Of a stretch of DNA of 64,000 bases, positions 9,127 through 18,900 are shown piece by piece. The position numbers and the translations under genes were made by a program. The stretch spans positions 226,081 to 290,080 of the forward strand of contig NZ_MKQR01000017.1 in NCBI RefSeq assembly GCF_001940455.1, given 5' to 3'. This DNA comes from Actinokineospora bangkokensis. Its GTDB lineage: Bacteria > Actinomycetota > Actinomycetes > Mycobacteriales > Pseudonocardiaceae. The notes under the pieces were generated by a model. That model was not told the DNA's origin, ran no database searches, and saw nothing but the letters and a program-made list of their open reading frames with translations. Each line of letters begins with the position of its first letter. Within the stretch, counting starts at the first letter, position 1.

Positions 9127-10482
9127 TCATCCCTTCCGCTGGGGCGCGCCCGCGGCCGCCCGGGACAGGGCGGGCCCGGAGGGCAGCTGGTCCAGCACCT
9201 CGGTCGCCACCGGCACGGGCGGGATGCCGCCCAGGCCGAGTGCGCTGATGGAGTCGTCGTCGACGAGCTCGAACTTGCGGCCCTGGTCGTCGATGAGGAA
9301 GCGGTCGGGCTTCTCCGCGCCCGCGCGCACCGGCACGGCCGCGACGAGCATCCCGCCCGCCGGGCGGACCTTGGCCGCGGCCTCGGTGTTGACGTCGGCG
9401 CCGTGCGCCACGACCAGCTCGCTCTTGACCGCCACGCCCTCGGCGTGCTGGCGCAGGCAGAACGCGCCGTCGCCGGGGTCGATGGCGCGGGTGCCGAGCA
9501 GGTCGGGCAGCCGGGCCATCAGGGACGTGTCCGGTGAGCGGGGCGCGGCCACGATGTCCTGCGCGCCCAGCCGCACCGGGGCGACCTGGGCCTTGGCGCC
9601 GAGCAGCGCGAACTCGGTGGCGGTGAGCGGGGCGAGCCCGTCGGCGCGCAGCACGTAGAACTGGTCCGGCTGGCCCGCGCCGACCTCGTGGCGGAACAGC
9701 GCGCCGACCGCGGTGGGGCTGCCGCCGATGGCCGGTCCCTGCTCGCCCGCGCCGGGGACCTCCGCGGCGCCGATGACCGGACCGGTGGGCAGGCCGTTGA
9801 GCCACGCGTCGGGCGCCACCCGCGGCGGCATCGTCGGCAGGCCCAGGGCGATCGGCACCGTCGGGTCGGCCAGCGGGAACTTCACGTTGCGCCACACCAC
9901 GAACTGCTGGCCCGCCGGGGAGGCCACCGGCAGGTAGCGGTCGCCGCCGAAGGTGTCCTGGTCGCCGGTGATGTCGATGGACATCGTCATCGCCAGCGAG
10001 CGGCCGTCCGGGGCGGGGAAGCCGGGCAGGCACAGCAGCCACGGGCCAGCGGACAGGTCCGCGCCCGTGGGCACCACCTGCGGGCCCGCCGCCACGCCGA
10101 TCGGGCCGCCGCGGCGCAGGCCGTCCAGCGACGCCCGCTTGATCATCTCCACGTGCGCGCCGGAGCCCTGCACCAGCAGCGCCGAGGCGTGGTTGAGCAC
10201 CGGGCGCAGCTCGCCGTCGAGGTAGACGTAGCGGGTGCCGGTCTCCTCCTCGACCAGGATCGCGCCCTGCTGCTGCCACGCGGTGTTGCCGCCGGGCACG
10301 ATCAGCCCGTAGATGCCGAAGCCCGCGGCGATGAGCACGGCCAGGCCCAGCCCCACCAGGAAGCCGAAGCCGCTGCGCCGCTCGGGCTGCTCCAGCCGGG
10401 AGGAGTCGCCGAGCACCAGCGCCGAGACCATCCGGCCGATGAGGAACTGGTAGGCGTTGACGCGGTCGCGCTGGGTCTGCAC
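9127..10482 (-). CDS. eccB: EccB, type VII secretion core component
   Basis: 451 aa, GTG start 4 nt after the eccD stop. The N-terminus (RVNAYQFLIGRMVSALVLGD) is the hallmark of EccB: a short cytosolic helix followed by one transmembrane helix (about residues 40-65, FGFLVGLGLAVLIAAGFGIY). The remaining ~385 residues form the periplasmic/extracytoplasmic repeat domain, including YLDGELRPVLNHASALL. Length is typical of the family (about 450-500). EccB is a structural subunit of the inner-membrane pore complex with EccC, EccD and EccE. Gene order eccC-eccD-eccB in one operon supports the call. Confidence 0.95.
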   Translation of the reverse strand: MQTQRDRVNAYQFLIGRMVSALVLGDSSRLEQPERRSGFGFLVGLGLAVLIAAGFGIYGLIVPGGNTAWQQQGAILVEEETGTRYVYLDGELRPVLNHASALLVQGSGAHVEMIKRASLDGLRRGGPIGVAAGPQVVPTGADLSAGPWLLCLPGFPAPDGRSLAMTMSIDITGDQDTFGGDRYLPVASPAGQQFVVWRNVKFPLADPTVPIALGLPTMPPRVAPDAWLNGLPTGPVIGAAEVPGAGEQGPAIGGSPTAVGALFRHEVGAGQPDQFYVLRADGLAPLTATEFALLGAKAQVAPVRLGAQDIVAAPRSPDTSLMARLPDLLGTRAIDPGDGAFCLRQHAEGVAVKSELVVAHGADVNTEAAAKVRPAGGMLVAAVPVRAGAEKPDRFLIDDQGRKFELVDDDSISALGLGGIPPVPVATEVLDQLPSGPALSRAAAGAPQRKG

Positions 10483-10486
10483 CGGA

Positions 10487-11881
10487 TCAGCCCGCCAACC
10501 CGCGCGCCCAGGCGTAGAAGCCGAGCAGCTGCAGCAGGATCGGCAGCACGGCCACCGCGGTCAGGGTCTCGGACATGTCGGCCAGGTGCCCCCACAGCGG
10601 CAGCAGCCGCCGGTTCGGCGGCCGGGTGGCGGCCAGCACCAGCGACACCACCAGCCCGAGCAGCAGCACCAGGGTCACCCCGTGCCAGGCCTGCGGCATC
10701 TGCGACACCACGCCGACGACCACGAGCACCATGCCGACCACCCCGGCCGCGGTGACCGCGAGGCGCTGCCACGCGCCGAAGAACTGGCGCGAGCGCAGCA
10801 GCAGCGCGGCGGCGAACACCCCGGTGAGCGTGGGGCCCAGCCACCCGCCCGCGGTGAGCAGGTACGGGAAGCAGACGGCGAACACCGCCGAGGACGACAC
10901 GGTGAGCACCGACAGGTACCGGTCGGCCCAGCCGGTGCGCTCGATGACCTGCTCCGCCGGGTGCGGCTCCAGGTCGACCTGGAGCTCCTCGGCGGTGCGC
11001 GGCAGCTGCGGGCCGCGCAGCCGGGCCGCGCGGATGGCCAGCTTGGCGGAAAGGATCATCAGCGCGAACAGCCCGGTGGACAGGATGCCCGCCGCCTGCG
11101 GCACGGTGAACCCCGCGCCGGTGCCCAACCAGACGCCCACCATGGTCTCGACGCCGACCGCGGCGATGACCCCGAAGGGCACCAGCGGGATGCGCGGCGA
11201 CACGAACACCTTGGCGGTCAGCAGGACCCCGGCGGCCACCGTCGTCGCCAGCGCGCCGATGACCACCGCCATCGGCTCCAGCGCCAGCACGCCGTCCATG
11301 CCGCCGACGCCCACCAGGCCCGCGTAGGCGGCGAACGCGCAGCCCGCCAGGCCGGGGGCGGTGGTCAGCGCCAGGTCGTCGAGCTTGCGCCCGGCGGCCA
11401 CCGCGGCGCCGAGGAACACCCCGGCCAGCACGCCCGCGCTGATCGTCGAGGCCAGCCCGGACAGGCTGACCTGGAGCACCAGCAGCATCGCCAGCACGGT
11501 GATGCCCGACAGCGACAGGAACAGCCACCGGCTGTACTCCGGCTGCCACCGGTCGGGCCTGCGGTTGACCGCGGTGGCCATGCCGTCGGCGATGTCGTCG
11601 AAGTCCAGCTCCGGCATCGGGTTCTCGGCCGGGCGCAGGTAGAGCTGCTCGCCCTCCAGCAGGTCCAGCGTCTCCGGGGTGCCGTCGGGGTCCAGCGGCG
11701 GCTCCCCGAGGCGCTGGAGCACCCACGAGCCCTCGTGGCTGTCCTGCCCGCGCAGGGTGTGGCGGACCAGCACGGGCAGCAGCCCGGCGATGGTGGACGA
11801 GATCGGGACGGCCACGTCCGCGCGCCCGTCCGGGCCGACCACCGTCAGCCTGCACGTCTCGGCACTGCGCGCCGCTGTCAT
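10487..11881 (-). CDS. eccD: EccD, type VII secretion integral membrane protein
   Basis: 464 aa from ATG at 11881; this start puts the ubiquitin-like N-terminal domain (CRLTVVGPDGRADVAVP) at the very N-terminus as in EccD, whereas an upstream GTG would add an Arg-rich leader overlapping eccC. Residues 1-90 are the ubiquitin-like domain ending near ENPMPELDFDDIADGMA. From about 120 onward there is a dense run of roughly ten to eleven hydrophobic helices with short loops. EccD dimers form the membrane vestibule of the ESX pore. It lies between eccC and eccB in the operon. Confidence 0.95.
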   Translation of the reverse strand: MTAARSAETCRLTVVGPDGRADVAVPISSTIAGLLPVLVRHTLRGQDSHEGSWVLQRLGEPPLDPDGTPETLDLLEGEQLYLRPAENPMPELDFDDIADGMATAVNRRPDRWQPEYSRWLFLSLSGITVLAMLLVLQVSLSGLASTISAGVLAGVFLGAAVAAGRKLDDLALTTAPGLAGCAFAAYAGLVGVGGMDGVLALEPMAVVIGALATTVAAGVLLTAKVFVSPRIPLVPFGVIAAVGVETMVGVWLGTGAGFTVPQAAGILSTGLFALMILSAKLAIRAARLRGPQLPRTAEELQVDLEPHPAEQVIERTGWADRYLSVLTVSSSAVFAVCFPYLLTAGGWLGPTLTGVFAAALLLRSRQFFGAWQRLAVTAAGVVGMVLVVVGVVSQMPQAWHGVTLVLLLGLVVSLVLAATRPPNRRLLPLWGHLADMSETLTAVAVLPILLQLLGFYAWARGLAG

Positions 11882-11942
11882 CGCCGCTCCTCCCCGTCCC
11901 GCTCCGCTCGTCCTGCCCCGCCGCCCGGCGGCCCGCCCGGGC

Positions 11943-14900
11943 TCACCGGCCACCCACCGGCACGTCGGCCTGCACCAGCGCCGTCTGCACCAGCTTCACC
12001 CCGCGCCTGGTCACCAGCTGCGCGCGCCCCGGGGGCAGCTTGCGCGGCTGGGCCTCGCCGAGGAACTTGCCCTCCTCCTTGGGGTAGGCCAGCACCAGGC
12101 CGGGCGTGCCCAGCTCCCACAGCCGCCGCAGCACCGGGTCGACCATGGCGCGCATCGCCCCGGAGGTGGAGCGGGCGATGACCACGTGCAGGCCGATGTG
12201 CACGCCCTGGGCCAGCAGCGGCAGCACCGGGTCCAGCGCCGAGCCCATGCCCATCGGCCTGGCCAGCAGCTCGTAGTCGTCGATCACCACGAACAGCTCG
12301 GGGCCGGTGTACCAGTCGCGCAGCCGCAGCCGGTCGGGGGCGACGTCCTCGCCGGGCACCCGGCGGCCCATCGACACCGCCGCCTTGCCGATCAGCTCGT
12401 GCAGGCTGTCGGCGGTGATGGCGTAGCCGATGCGGTAGTCGTCGCTGACCGCGGTGTCGAGGTCGCGGCGGGAGTCCCCGAGCAGGATCTTGGCCTGGCC
12501 GGGGGCGTAGCGGCGGCGCACGTTCTCGATGACCAGCCGCAGCAGGTTGGTCTTGCCGGTCTCGTTGTCCCCGAACACCATCAGGTGCGGGGTGGCGCCG
12601 AAGTCGTGCCACACCGGCAGCAGGCGCTGCTCGTCGTAGCCGAGCACCATCCGCATCGGGTCGTGCTCCGGGGCGGGCAGCTCCGCGACGTCCAGGCGGG
12701 TCGGCAGCAGCCGCACCGGCGGGGCCGAGCGGCCCGGCCAGAACGTGCGCACCTCCTCGGCGATGGCCTTGGTGGCCGAGGCGAGGTCGGTGGTGTCGGA
12801 GCTGCCGTCCAGCCGCGGCAGCGCGGTGAGGAAGTGCAGCCCGTCGGTGGTGATGCCGCGGCCGGGCTGGTTGGGCACGGTGGCCGCCTTGCGCGAGCCG
12901 ACCTCGGACTCCATCGCGTCGCCCAGGCGCAGCTCGTAGCGGGTGCCCAGCAGGTCGCGCAGCCACGGCCGGATCTCCGACCAGCGGTTGGCCGCGACGA
13001 CGACGTGGATGCCGAAGCTGAGCCCGCGCGAGGCCAGCTCGTTGATCCTGGTCTCCAGCTCGGCGTAGTCCTGGCGCAGCGAGAACCAGCCGTCGACGAC
13101 GAGGAACACGTCGCCGTGGGCGTCCTCGAACTCCCCGGCCCGGTGCCGCTCGCGGTAGTCGGCGATGGAGTCCAGGCCCAGCTCGGTGAACAGCGCCTCG
13201 CGCCGCTCCATGACCCCGACCAGCTCCTCGATGGTGCGCACCACGCGGTCGCGCTCCAGGCGGGTGGCCACCGAGCCGACGTGCGGCAGCCCGGAGATCG
13301 ACATGATGCCGCCGCCGCCGAAGTCCAGCCCGTAGAACTGGACCTCCTCGGGGGTGTGGGTGGCCGACAGGGCCAGGATCAGCGTGCGCAGCAGGGTGGA
13401 CTTGCCGGTCTGCGGGGCGCCCACCACCGCCACGTGCCCGTCGGCGCCGGACAGGTCGGCCACCAGCAGCTCGCGCAGCTGCTCGTACGGGCGGTCGATC
13501 ATGCCCAGCGGCACCCGCAGCTGCCCGCGCACCGACGGGTCGTCGACGATCATGCCGCGCACCGGGTCGGGCAGCACCGAGGGCAGCAGCGAGTCCAGCG
13601 ACGGCGAGGCGGCCAGCGGCGGCAGCCACACCTGGCGGGCGGGCGGGCCCGCGCCCTGCAACCGGTTGATCAGGGTGTCCATCAGCGACGGGGTCTTGTC
13701 GTTGACCGCCACCGGCTCCGGCTCGGGGGCGGACTCGGCCACCACCGCCTCGGCCTCGGCCACCGCCAGCTCGCCCAGGTCGGGCCGGGCGCTGGTCTCG
13801 AAGGCCACCACCCGCTGCACCGGCTCGGCGGCCCGCTCGTCCTCGCCGGTCGGCGGGGCCACGGTGTAGGGGCCGGAGACGTAGGCGCCCTTGAACCGGA
13901 TGAGGTTGGTGGTGTCGAGCTTGAGGTAGCCGTTGCCCGGCTCGGAGGGCAGCTCGTAGGCCTTGGCCACGCCGATGACGCTGCGCGACTCCATGGAGGA
14001 GAAGGTGCGCAGCGCGATCCGGTAGGACAGGTGGCCCTCGACCCGGTGGATGCGGCCCTCGTCGAGGCGCTGGGAGGCCAGCAGCAGGTGCACGCCCAGC
14101 GAGCGGCCGAGGCGGCCGATGGAGACGAACAGCTCCATGAACTCCGGCTTGGCGGTCAGCAGCTCGGAGAACTCGTCGACCACCAGGAACAGGGTGGGCA
14201 GCGGGGGCAGCTGCTCGCCGCCGACGCGGGCCTTCTCGTACTCGAACAGCGACGGGTGCCCGGAGGCGCGCAGCAGCTCCTGGCGGCGGGTCATCTCGCC
14301 GTTGAGCGAGTCCTGCATGCGGTCGACCAGCGGCAGCTCGTCGGCCAGGTTGGTGATCATCGCCGAGGTGTGCGGCAGCTTCTCCATGCCCAGGAAGGTC
14401 GCGCCGCCCTTGAAGTCCACCAGGACGAAGTTGAGCACCTCGGAGGAGTGCGTGGCGGCCAGGCCGCAGACCAGGGTGCGCAGCAGCTCGGACTTGCCGG
14501 AGCCGGTGGCGCCGATGAGCATGCCGTGCGGGCCCATGCCGCCCTGGGCGGGCTCCTTGAGGTCGAGCTCGATGACCTCGCCGTCGCCGGTGACCCCGAT
14601 CGGGGCCATCATCCGCGCCCGCTGCGGGGTGCGGCGGCGCCACAGCGCCTGCACGTCGAAGGTGTGCAGGTCGCGGATGCCGAGCAGGGTGGTCAGCTCG
14701 AAGTCGGACTCCAGCGGCTCCTCGGTGACGTCGACGCTGCCGCCGGTGCGCATCGGGGACAGCAGCCGGGCCAGGGTGTCGGCCTGCACCAGCGACATGG
14801 CGTCGCGCGCGGCGGTGCCGGTGCCCTCGCCCGCGGGGAACTCCACGGTGTCGCCCTTGCAGTGCAGGCGCAGCACCTTCGGGCCGCCGCGCAGGGCGCC

Positions 14901-15935
14901 GGTGATGTCGAGCAGGACGACGTTCTGCAGGCCCGCGCCGAGCAGCCGGGACGACTCGGGGATCGAGCCGAGGTGGGCCACCACGACGATGAACGGCTCG
15001 GCCACCCCGGGGCGGGCGGTCTTGTCGTGGTCGCCGCGGTCGGTGACGTCCGGGCCGAGCAGCGCCATCAGGTCGTCGTGCTCGGCGGCGAGCATGCGCA
15101 GCGGGCCCGCCTCGTCGCGGGCGGTGGGGTGGGCGTTGTGCGGCAGCCACTTGACCCAGTCCCACTCGGGGCGGGTCTCCTCCGGGGTGAGCACGGCCAC
15201 GCGCAGCTCGTCGGGGGCGTGGAAGGTGACCAGCTGGCCCAGCACGGCCCTGGCGAGCCCGACCGAGGCGGTGAGGTCGCCCGCGAACTCCACGCTGGTG
15301 AAGCTGCGCAGGCCCACCGAGGTGGGGATGCCGCCGACGGCCCGGTAGGTCTCGCTGAACCGGCGCAGCGACACCGACGACAGCGGCTCCAGGTCCTCGA
15401 TCGGCTTGGTCGAGGGCGGCACGAACTCCAGCGCCGCGGCCTGGGTGCCCAGGCCGATGCGGGCGCGGGCGAAGTCGTCGTGCCCGCCGCGGCGCTCCCA
15501 CACCCGGGGCCCGGTGGCGACCGACCACAGCCACTGCGGGTCGGGGTTGTTCCAGGCCACGGCCCGGCGCTGCTCGTCGGCGGCCTCGCGGGCCTGGGTG
15601 CGCAGCTGGGCGATGTAGCGCAGGTAGTCGCGCCGCTCGGACTGCATCTTGCGCTTGCGGTCGGCGCCGGGGCGGATGAGCTGGCTCAGGCTCATGCAGA
15701 TCATCGCGGTGCCCATCGCCCCGCCCATGACGTACATCAGCGGCGAGCCGTTGGACATGGAGAACATCAGGACCATGGCGATGGTGCCGATGCCCATCGG
15801 CAGGTACATCAGCATCGAGCTGAAGTCGCGCTGCGCGGGCTCGGCCATCACCGGCGGCTCCTGGAGCTCCACCTGGCCGCGCGGCATCTCCGGCCCGGCC
15901 GCGCGCGGCGGGCGCTTGACGGTGATCGTGCTCAT
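11943..15935 (-). CDS. eccC: EccC, FtsK/SpoIIIE-type ATPase motor of the type VII secretion system
   Basis: 1330 aa, ATG overlapping the stop of the upstream repeat-protein gene (ATGA). Two N-terminal transmembrane helices (about 35-80) precede a DUF/stalk region and three FtsK-like ATPase domains: Walker A GATGSGKSELLR (about 472) with Walker B LFLVVDEFSEL; GAPQTGKSTLLR (about 837) with VVDGWFSL; and GDNETGKTNLLR (about 1121) with VVIDDYELL. Only the first domain has a complete DE Walker B, matching the family pattern in which ATPase 1 powers export and domains 2-3 bind substrate tails. The single-chain form corresponds to EccCa and EccCb fused. It recognises WXG100 C-terminal signals such as the YxxxE motifs of the two small proteins upstream. 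Confidence 0.95.
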   Translation of the reverse strand: MSTITVKRPPRAAGPEMPRGQVELQEPPVMAEPAQRDFSSMLMYLPMGIGTIAMVLMFSMSNGSPLMYVMGGAMGTAMICMSLSQLIRPGADRKRKMQSERRDYLRYIAQLRTQAREAADEQRRAVAWNNPDPQWLWSVATGPRVWERRGGHDDFARARIGLGTQAAALEFVPPSTKPIEDLEPLSSVSLRRFSETYRAVGGIPTSVGLRSFTSVEFAGDLTASVGLARAVLGQLVTFHAPDELRVAVLTPEETRPEWDWVKWLPHNAHPTARDEAGPLRMLAAEHDDLMALLGPDVTDRGDHDKTARPGVAEPFIVVVAHLGSIPESSRLLGAGLQNVVLLDITGALRGGPKVLRLHCKGDTVEFPAGEGTGTAARDAMSLVQADTLARLLSPMRTGGSVDVTEEPLESDFELTTLLGIRDLHTFDVQALWRRRTPQRARMMAPIGVTGDGEVIELDLKEPAQGGMGPHGMLIGATGSGKSELLRTLVCGLAATHSSEVLNFVLVDFKGGATFLGMEKLPHTSAMITNLADELPLVDRMQDSLNGEMTRRQELLRASGHPSLFEYEKARVGGEQLPPLPTLFLVVDEFSELLTAKPEFMELFVSIGRLGRSLGVHLLLASQRLDEGRIHRVEGHLSYRIALRTFSSMESRSVIGVAKAYELPSEPGNGYLKLDTTNLIRFKGAYVSGPYTVAPPTGEDERAAEPVQRVVAFETSARPDLGELAVAEAEAVVAESAPEPEPVAVNDKTPSLMDTLINRLQGAGPPARQVWLPPLAASPSLDSLLPSVLPDPVRGMIVDDPSVRGQLRVPLGMIDRPYEQLRELLVADLSGADGHVAVVGAPQTGKSTLLRTLILALSATHTPEEVQFYGLDFGGGGIMSISGLPHVGSVATRLERDRVVRTIEELVGVMERREALFTELGLDSIADYRERHRAGEFEDAHGDVFLVVDGWFSLRQDYAELETRINELASRGLSFGIHVVVAANRWSEIRPWLRDLLGTRYELRLGDAMESEVGSRKAATVPNQPGRGITTDGLHFLTALPRLDGSSDTTDLASATKAIAEEVRTFWPGRSAPPVRLLPTRLDVAELPAPEHDPMRMVLGYDEQRLLPVWHDFGATPHLMVFGDNETGKTNLLRLVIENVRRRYAPGQAKILLGDSRRDLDTAVSDDYRIGYAITADSLHELIGKAAVSMGRRVPGEDVAPDRLRLRDWYTGPELFVVIDDYELLARPMGMGSALDPVLPLLAQGVHIGLHVVIARSTSGAMRAMVDPVLRRLWELGTPGLVLAYPKEEGKFLGEAQPRKLPPGRAQLVTRRGVKLVQTALVQADVPVGGR

Positions 15936-18900
15936 TCCAGCACCCCCGACGGTGTCGACCCGCCGGAGCCCCAGACGTCACCGGTCTGCTTGAGCAGGTC
16001 GGCGGAGGTGCGCTCCTCCTCGGCGTCGGGCTCGGGCTCGGGTTCGGGCTGCGGTTCGTCCTCGTCGTCCTCGACGAACCCGGCGCCGCAGAGCACCGGC
16101 CGCCGCTCCGGCTCGCCGGACTCGACCGGCTTGCGCCGCTGGAAGGTCTCCCGCTGGTCGGCGGGCTCCTCGCCCACCCAGGGCTCGGCGCTGCGCTCGG
16201 TGTGGTCCGGTGCCGCCTGCTCCACGGGCTGCTCGGCGGCAGGCGGCACCGACAGCGGCACGGCGAACAGGCCCGGCATCGCCATGTCCCACGACCGCGC
16301 GTCGGCGCGCTCGGCATCCACCGCGACCACGGCGACCCGGCCCGCGGCGGGCTGCTCCACCCGCTGCTCGGCCTGCGGGGCCGCGGCGGCGGGCGGCGCT
16401 GCCGGGGCGGCCCAGTCGTCGGCCCCGGAGGCCCACGACCCCGCCCGCGGCCCGACGGCCGCCCACTCGTCGTCCTGGCGCACGGCCCACCCCGCTTCGT
16501 GGGCGGGCGCGTCCACAGAGGTCTCCAGCGAAGCGGCCGCGGTCACGCCCGGCACGGTACCCGGCGCGGGCGCGCCCTGGTCCGGCTGTCCGGTCTTGTC
16601 CGGGTACCACCGGCTCGTCGAGGGTTCCCCGGGAACGGCGGTGGGCTCCCACGCCCCGTCGCCACCCCGCACGCCCTCGGCGGGTCCGGGCTCGCGCTCG
16701 GCGCCCCGGCGCCGGTTCACCAGCGCGCCCGCGGCGAACCCGGCGGCCGCCACCCCGGCGGCGGGCAGCACCCCGCTCCACCCGCCGGGGCCCTGCGCGG
16801 GCTCGCCCGGGACGTCGGCGGGCGCCCAGGGGCTCTGCTCCTGGCCGAGCAGCTCGGAGGCGTCCGAACGCTCGGCCGCGGGCTCGTCACCGCCGGGAGC
16901 CCCGGGGACGAGGGGCATGCCGCCCGCGTGGGCCTCGCCCGCCCACGCCGCGGGGGCGGCGGCAGGCGCCTCGGTGCCGGACGGCTCGCCGGGGACGTCA
17001 GCGCCCGCCCAGGGAGCGGACCCGCTGCCGAGGAGCCCGGAGGCGTCCGAACGCTCGGCGGCGGGGGTGTCCTGACCGGCACCGGGGGCCATGGGCATGC
17101 CGGGCACGCCCTCGCCGGTGCCGTGGGCGACCGGAGCGCCCGGGGTGTCCGCCCACGCGGCGGGATCGGCGGCGGGGGCGTCGGTGCCGGTCGGCTCACC
17201 CGGGACACCGGTGCCGTCGCCCCAGGGCGCGACCTCGTTGCCCAGCAGACCTGACGAGTCCGAGCGCTCGGCAGCCGCGCCGGTGCCGCCCGCGCCGGGG
17301 GCCATGGGCATGCCGGGCACGCCCCCGCCCGGCACCTGCCCCAGCTGCGGCGCGGGCGCGCCACCGGCCCACTCGGCCGGATCGGCGGCGGGGGCGTCAG
17401 TACCGGTCGGCTCACCGGGAACCCCGGTACCGCCAGCCCACGGCGCCACCTCGTTGCCCAGCAGACCGGACGAGTCCGAACGCTCAGCGGCAGCACCATT
17501 CCCAGCGCCACCCGCACCCGGCGCCATCGGCATACCGGGCACACCGCCACCACCGGGGAACTGGCCCGCCTGGGGCGACGTGCCACCGGCCCACTCGGCC
17601 GGGTCGACAGCGGGGGCGTCAGTACCGGTCGGCTCACCCGGGATACCGGCACCGCCATCCCACGGCGCCACCTCATTACCCAGCAGGCCTGAAGAATCCG
17701 AACGCTCAGCGGCAGCGCCATTGCCCGCGCCACCCATGCCCGGCGCCATCGGCATACCTGGCATCCCACCACCGCTGCCCGGGAACTGACCCACCTGCGG
17801 CGATGTACCACCAGCCCACTCCGCCGGATCCACCGCCGGGGCATCAACCCCGGTCGGATCACCGGGAATCCCGGTACCGCCATCCCACGGCGCCACCTCA
17901 TTACCCAGCAAACCGGACGAGTCCGAACGCTCAGCGGCAGCACCATTCCCAGCGCCACCCATACCCGGAGCCATCGGCATACCGGGCATCCCACCACCGC
18001 TACCCGGGAACTGACCCACCTGCGGCGCAGGCGTACCACCGGCCCACTCCGCCGGGTCCAGCGCGGGCGAGTCCACAGCAGACGGATCGCCCGGGATGCC
18101 CTCGCCGCCCTCCCAGGGCTTGAGCTCGTTGCCCAGCAGGCCGGACGAGTCCGAGCGCTCAGCGGCAGCACCATTCCCAGCGCCGCCCATGCCCGGCGCC
18201 ATCGGCATGCCGGGCATGCCGCCGCCGCTGCCCGGGAACTGGCCCAGCTGCGGCGTCGGCGTCCCGCCCGCCCACTCCGCCGGGTCGAGGGCGGGGGCGT
18301 CGACGGCGGTGGGGTCGCCGGGGATCTCGGTGCCGCCCTCCCAGGGCTTGAGCTCGTTGCCCAGCAGGCCCGAGGAGTCCGAGCGCTCGGCCGCGCTGGG
18401 GTTGCCCGCGCCGCCCATGCCCATCGGGGGCGACATGGGCATGCCACCCGGGGAGCCGAAGCCGTCGCCGAGGTTGCCGCCTGCGGGGATGCTGCCGCCC
18501 GCGGCCCAGTCGGCGGGGTTGGTGGAGGGGGTCTCGATGGCGGAGGGGTCGCCGGGGAAGTCGCTGCCGCCGGTCCAGGGGGCGATCTCGTTGCCCAGCA
18601 GGCCGGAGGCGTCGGAGCGCTCGGCCGCGCCGGGGTTGCCACCGCCGCCCATGCCCATCGGGGGCGACATGGGCATGCCACCCGGCGAGCCGAAGCCGTT
18701 GCCGAGGCTGCCACCGGAGGGCATGGTGCCGCCCGCCGCCCACTCCGCGGGGTCCGTCACGGGGAGTTCGCCGGGCAGTTCGCTGCCACCGGGGAACGGG
18801 GACACGTCGCCCAGGCCGCCGGGGGCGTCCACGCCGCCGATGTCGCCCAGCCCACCCGCGCCGCCGGGCAGGCCCGCGCCGTCGGGGAAGTCCGCGCCAC

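Noticed and set aside
11679..17075. 1798-codon plus-strand open frame opposite eccC and the repeat-protein gene
   Set aside because: Antisense shadow: low-complexity His/Gln/Gly/Ala-rich product, no motifs, and its frame mirrors the third-position G/C bias of the real minus-strand genes.
16800..18640. Possible CRISPR array
   Set aside because: Repeats are long, in frame, degenerate and fully coding; there are no short conserved repeats with unique spacers and no cas genes.
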